This document shows, piece by piece, positions 61,894 to 64,000 of a DNA stretch of 64,000 bases; within the stretch, counting starts at the first letter, position 1, and every line of letters starts with the position of its first letter. The notes under the pieces are model-generated. The model was not told the DNA's origin and ran no database searches. It worked only from the letters and a program-made list of their open reading frames with translations. Made by a program: the position numbers and the translations under genes. Source of the DNA: Embleya sp049739465 (GTDB lineage Bacteria > Actinomycetota > Actinomycetes > Streptomycetales > Streptomycetaceae); NCBI RefSeq assembly GCF_049739465.1, contig NZ_JBMHHY010000007.1, positions 1-64,000 on the forward strand, given 5' to 3'.

Positions 61894-61919
61894 GCCCGGC
61901 GGCCGGCCGGACGCCGGGC
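61894..61919 (+). terminator. Hairpin between convergent genes
   Basis: 8-bp stem GCCCGGCG / CGCCGGGC with a 10-nt loop, between the secreted-protein gene and the amidase stop. Confidence 0.5.
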
Positions 61920-61930
61920 AGGGGGGCGGG

Positions 61931-63343
61931 TCAGGCGCGGAAGTCGGCGGGGTGCCGGCGGGTCCAGTCGTCGAGTTGCTCCAGGGCGGCGGCGAGGCGG
62001 ATGAGCACGGCCTCGTCCCAGGGGCCGGCGATCAGTTGGCTGCCGATCGGCAGTCCGCTTGAGGAGGTGTAGGTGGGCAGGGTCACCGCGGGCAGACCGG
62101 TGATGTTGCAGACCGCCGTGAAGGAGATCATCCGGGTCTCCGTCACCCTCGGTCCACCGGGGTTCGTGTTGTTCTCGGTCAGGCAGTGGCCGATCGGCGG
62201 CGGTTGACACGCCATGGTGGGCGTGAGCAACACGTCGAAGTCCCGGCCCCATTGGGCGCGGGCCTCCCGGCTCTCCTGCGCGAGCAGCATGGCCGCCGTG
62301 GCGTACTCCCCCGAGTGGCGTGTTCTGGCCCGTTCCATCCGGTACCGCAGGTGCGGTTCGGCGAGGGTCGGGTCGTCGTAGGGAGCCGCCCACATGGAAG
62401 CGTCGAGGATGGTCCGGGCGTACCCCGTCAGTGCTTCCGGGCTGAAGAACCGGGCGGCGGCCGGGAACACCGTGTGGCCCAGGGACTCGAGGAGCCGGCC
62501 GGTGTGTTCGGCCGCCGCCACACACTCCGGGTCCACCGGCATGCCGGTCGGCGCGTCCGTCAGCAGGCCGATCCGCAAGCGGCCGGTGTCCCGGCCGACT
62601 TCCTCGACGTACGGGCGCTCCGGGGCCGGCGCGCAGTACATGGCCAGCGGGTCGTGGACCGACATGACGTCGAGGAGGGCGGCGGCATCGCGCGTGCTGC
62701 GCGTGATGGCGCCCTCGACGGTGGCGTGGTCCCACACCGGCACATACTGCGGGACCCGGCCCCGGCTGGGCTTGAGGCCGAGCACGCCGCAGGACGAGGA
62801 GGGCATCCGGATCGAGCCGCCGCCGTCGTTGGCGTGCGCGACCGGTGCGAGGCCGGCCGCGACGGCCGCCGCCGCGCCGCCGCTCGATCCGCCGGCGGAG
62901 TGGCCGAGTTGCCAAGGGTTGCGCGTGTCGCCGTATCGGCTGTTGTCGGTGCTGGACAACAGCGCCATCTCGGCGGTGTTGGTCCGGCCGAACAGCAGGA
63001 ACCCGGCGTCGACGAACCGGGACACCACGGGCTCGGTCAGCTGCCGGGGGGTGTCCGAGACGCCGTGCGCCCCGAAGGTGGCGGGCTGTCCCTCGACCTG
63101 CGTCATGTCCTTGATGGGGATGGGCACCCCGTGGAAGGGCGGCAGGTCGGCGCCGTCGACGACGGCCTGCTCGGCCGCTCGGGCCGCGGCGCGCACGGCC
63201 TCGTCGTCACGCCATACGAAGGCGTTGAGCGAGGAGTCGTACGCGTCGATCCGCTTCAGGTAGGTGTCGACGATCTCGACCGGGCTCAGTTCCTTCGTGC
63301 GCACGGCTGCGGCGAGGTCGGTGGCCGAATCGAACGGGTCCAT
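61931..63343 (-). CDS. Amidase of the amidase-signature family
   Basis: 470 residues. The Ser-cis-Ser-Lys triad is visible: K78 in PIPIKDM, the cis-Ser in AGGSSGGAAA (about S153) and the nucleophile S177 in NDGGGSIRMP. Family members hydrolyse amides of widely differing size; 6-aminohexanoate cyclic-dimer hydrolases and GatA-like enzymes share this layout. No gatB or gatC lies nearby, so it is not the tRNA amidotransferase. No signal peptide is present. It is divergent from the AraC-type regulator at 63516, which may control it. Confidence 0.9.
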   Translation of the reverse strand: MDPFDSATDLAAAVRTKELSPVEIVDTYLKRIDAYDSSLNAFVWRDDEAVRAAARAAEQAVVDGADLPPFHGVPIPIKDMTQVEGQPATFGAHGVSDTPRQLTEPVVSRFVDAGFLLFGRTNTAEMALLSSTDNSRYGDTRNPWQLGHSAGGSSGGAAAAVAAGLAPVAHANDGGGSIRMPSSSCGVLGLKPSRGRVPQYVPVWDHATVEGAITRSTRDAAALLDVMSVHDPLAMYCAPAPERPYVEEVGRDTGRLRIGLLTDAPTGMPVDPECVAAAEHTGRLLESLGHTVFPAAARFFSPEALTGYARTILDASMWAAPYDDPTLAEPHLRYRMERARTRHSGEYATAAMLLAQESREARAQWGRDFDVLLTPTMACQPPPIGHCLTENNTNPGGPRVTETRMISFTAVCNITGLPAVTLPTYTSSSGLPIGSQLIAGPWDEAVLIRLAAALEQLDDWTRRHPADFRA

Positions 63344-63515
63344 GTTGGCTCCAAGGGGCTGGGGCGGTGACGGATCGGCCTGTTAGCCTCGTCGCTTCCA
63401 GGGGCTCCGGGTCGAGTGTGAGCATCCGCCAACACCGCCCCGCGCGCTGGTACGACAGCGCACGGTTGTGGTCCCACAGCGCGAGCCCCCGGAGGAGAAG
63501 CCGGAGGAACCGGAC

Positions 63516-64000
63516 ATGCCCATCGAGTCACGAGACGACGGCAGCCTGCTGTTCGGCTACCTCGACACCGACGCCCCCGACCGCGCCCGGGCGTTCGACA
63601 CGGTGCTGGTCCACTCGGCGGACCGGCCCTTCGAGGCGGACCTGCGCCCGCTCGGCCTGGGTGCGTTGAGCACCTGCGACATCCACGGCGAGCACGAGGT
63701 GCGGGTGCGCTCCCGGCTGTCGCCGCAGGTGCAATCCGCCGGACTCATGGTGGGCCTGCTGCTGTCCGGCGACGCCACCTTGGAGCAGGACGGCCGGCGA
63801 ACGTCGCCGGCTCCGGGCGAGCTCCTCCTCTACACCGCCGCGCGGCCGTTCCTGCTGGAGATCAGCGGCCCCTACCGCTGGTTCGTGTTGCGGATGGACT
63901 GCGGCACGGCGCACCCGGCGGGCGCGGCCGAGAACGCCGTCGCCAACCGGGACCTGCGCCAATCGCCGGGCGGTCGGATCCTCACCGCCACCCTGGTCGA
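63516..64000 (+). CDS. AraC-type regulator, N-terminal part (cut by window edge)
   Basis: 161 residues visible. ATG 63516 follows GGAGGAGAAG/GGAGGAAC. The sequence matches the AraC-binding-like domain that precedes the HTH in actinobacterial activators (ALSTCDIHGEHEVRVRSRLS, ...LLLYTAARPFLLEISGPYRWFVLRM). The HTH would lie outside the window. It diverges from the amidase gene with 172 bp between. Confidence 0.75.
   Translation, partial: MPIESRDDGSLLFGYLDTDAPDRARAFDTVLVHSADRPFEADLRPLGLGALSTCDIHGEHEVRVRSRLSPQVQSAGLMVGLLLSGDATLEQDGRRTSPAPGELLLYTAARPFLLEISGPYRWFVLRMDCGTAHPAGAAENAVANRDLRQSPGGRILTATLV

Noticed and set aside
61931..63343. Amidase as GatA of the tRNA amidotransferase
   Set aside because: No gatB or gatC nearby and a divergent regulator is present; the layout fits a stand-alone amidase.
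1..64000. Insertion sequences, phage att sites, tRNA genes
   Set aside because: No transposase or integrase motifs, no terminal inverted repeats with target duplications and no tRNA-like cloverleaf with CCA context were found by reading. A tRNAscan/ISfinder run would settle it.

Overview
The window comes from a very GC-rich actinomycete of the Streptomyces/Embleya type. Codon use is almost free of A/T in third positions, GTG and TTG starts are common, many genes overlap by 4 bp (translational coupling), and the content is secreted hydrolases, ECF sigma factors, TetR/AraC/HxlR regulators, DHA2 exporters and type I polyketide synthases. No rRNA, tRNA, transposase or CRISPR array was seen. The organism cannot be named from the sequence.

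Layout. (1) 1-3032: a large secreted protein, cut by the left edge, that joins a CdtB/DNase-I-like endonuclease fold, an SGNH hydrolase and a ricin-type lectin; it has a TTA codon near its start. (2) 3177-5206: an NmrA-like reductase and a divergent AraC regulator. (3) 5253-19080: an aromatic-ring catabolic island. A Rieske dioxygenase system (ferredoxin, alpha, beta, FAD reductase), a cis-diol dehydrogenase and an LLM flavin oxidoreductase lie upstream of a complete lower meta-cleavage pathway: LigA/LigB-type extradiol dioxygenase, C-C hydrolase, hydratase, aldolase and acylating acetaldehyde dehydrogenase. An acyl-CoA ligase and a TetR regulator are at the left end. Related GATCGAT-rich palindromes sit in both divergent promoters of the island.

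(4) 19547-25086: an orphan histidine kinase with an unusual C-terminal extension, then a decarboxylase / sulfotransferase / WS-DGAT acyltransferase operon that diverges from an unidentified helical protein. (5) 26270-27183: a short secreted peptide and a divergent peptidyl-tRNA hydrolase. (6) 27412-37483: a 2843-residue PKS that carries its own starter-activating ligase (CoL-ACP-KS-AT-DH-KR-ACP-TE). It diverges from an Rrf2 regulator and an SDR; two identical-format GTAAC-N7-GTTAC palindromes mark this locus. (7) 37611-50966: an EthD/SMP-30 protein with a ten-copy 15-bp minisatellite at its 5' end, HxlR and TetR regulators each next to an MFS exporter, an ECF sigma/membrane-protein pair, a DUF1707 protein, the remnant of a methylaspartate-mutase-like gene broken by a 13-bp duplication, and a secreted sphingomyelinase D/PLD-like enzyme.

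(8) 51154-60426: a compact trans-AT polyketide locus. On one strand it has a small LuxR regulator, a starter-AT-like protein, a FabD-like trans-AT, a KS-KR-ACP synthase with no AT, a MATE exporter and a condensation-fold enzyme. This is the best candidate for an undescribed system. (9) 60818-64000: a secreted protein, an amidase and the start of an AraC-type regulator cut by the right edge. Short minisatellites, mostly 9-bp but also 5- and 15-bp, recur through the window at gene ends, in linkers and in leaders.
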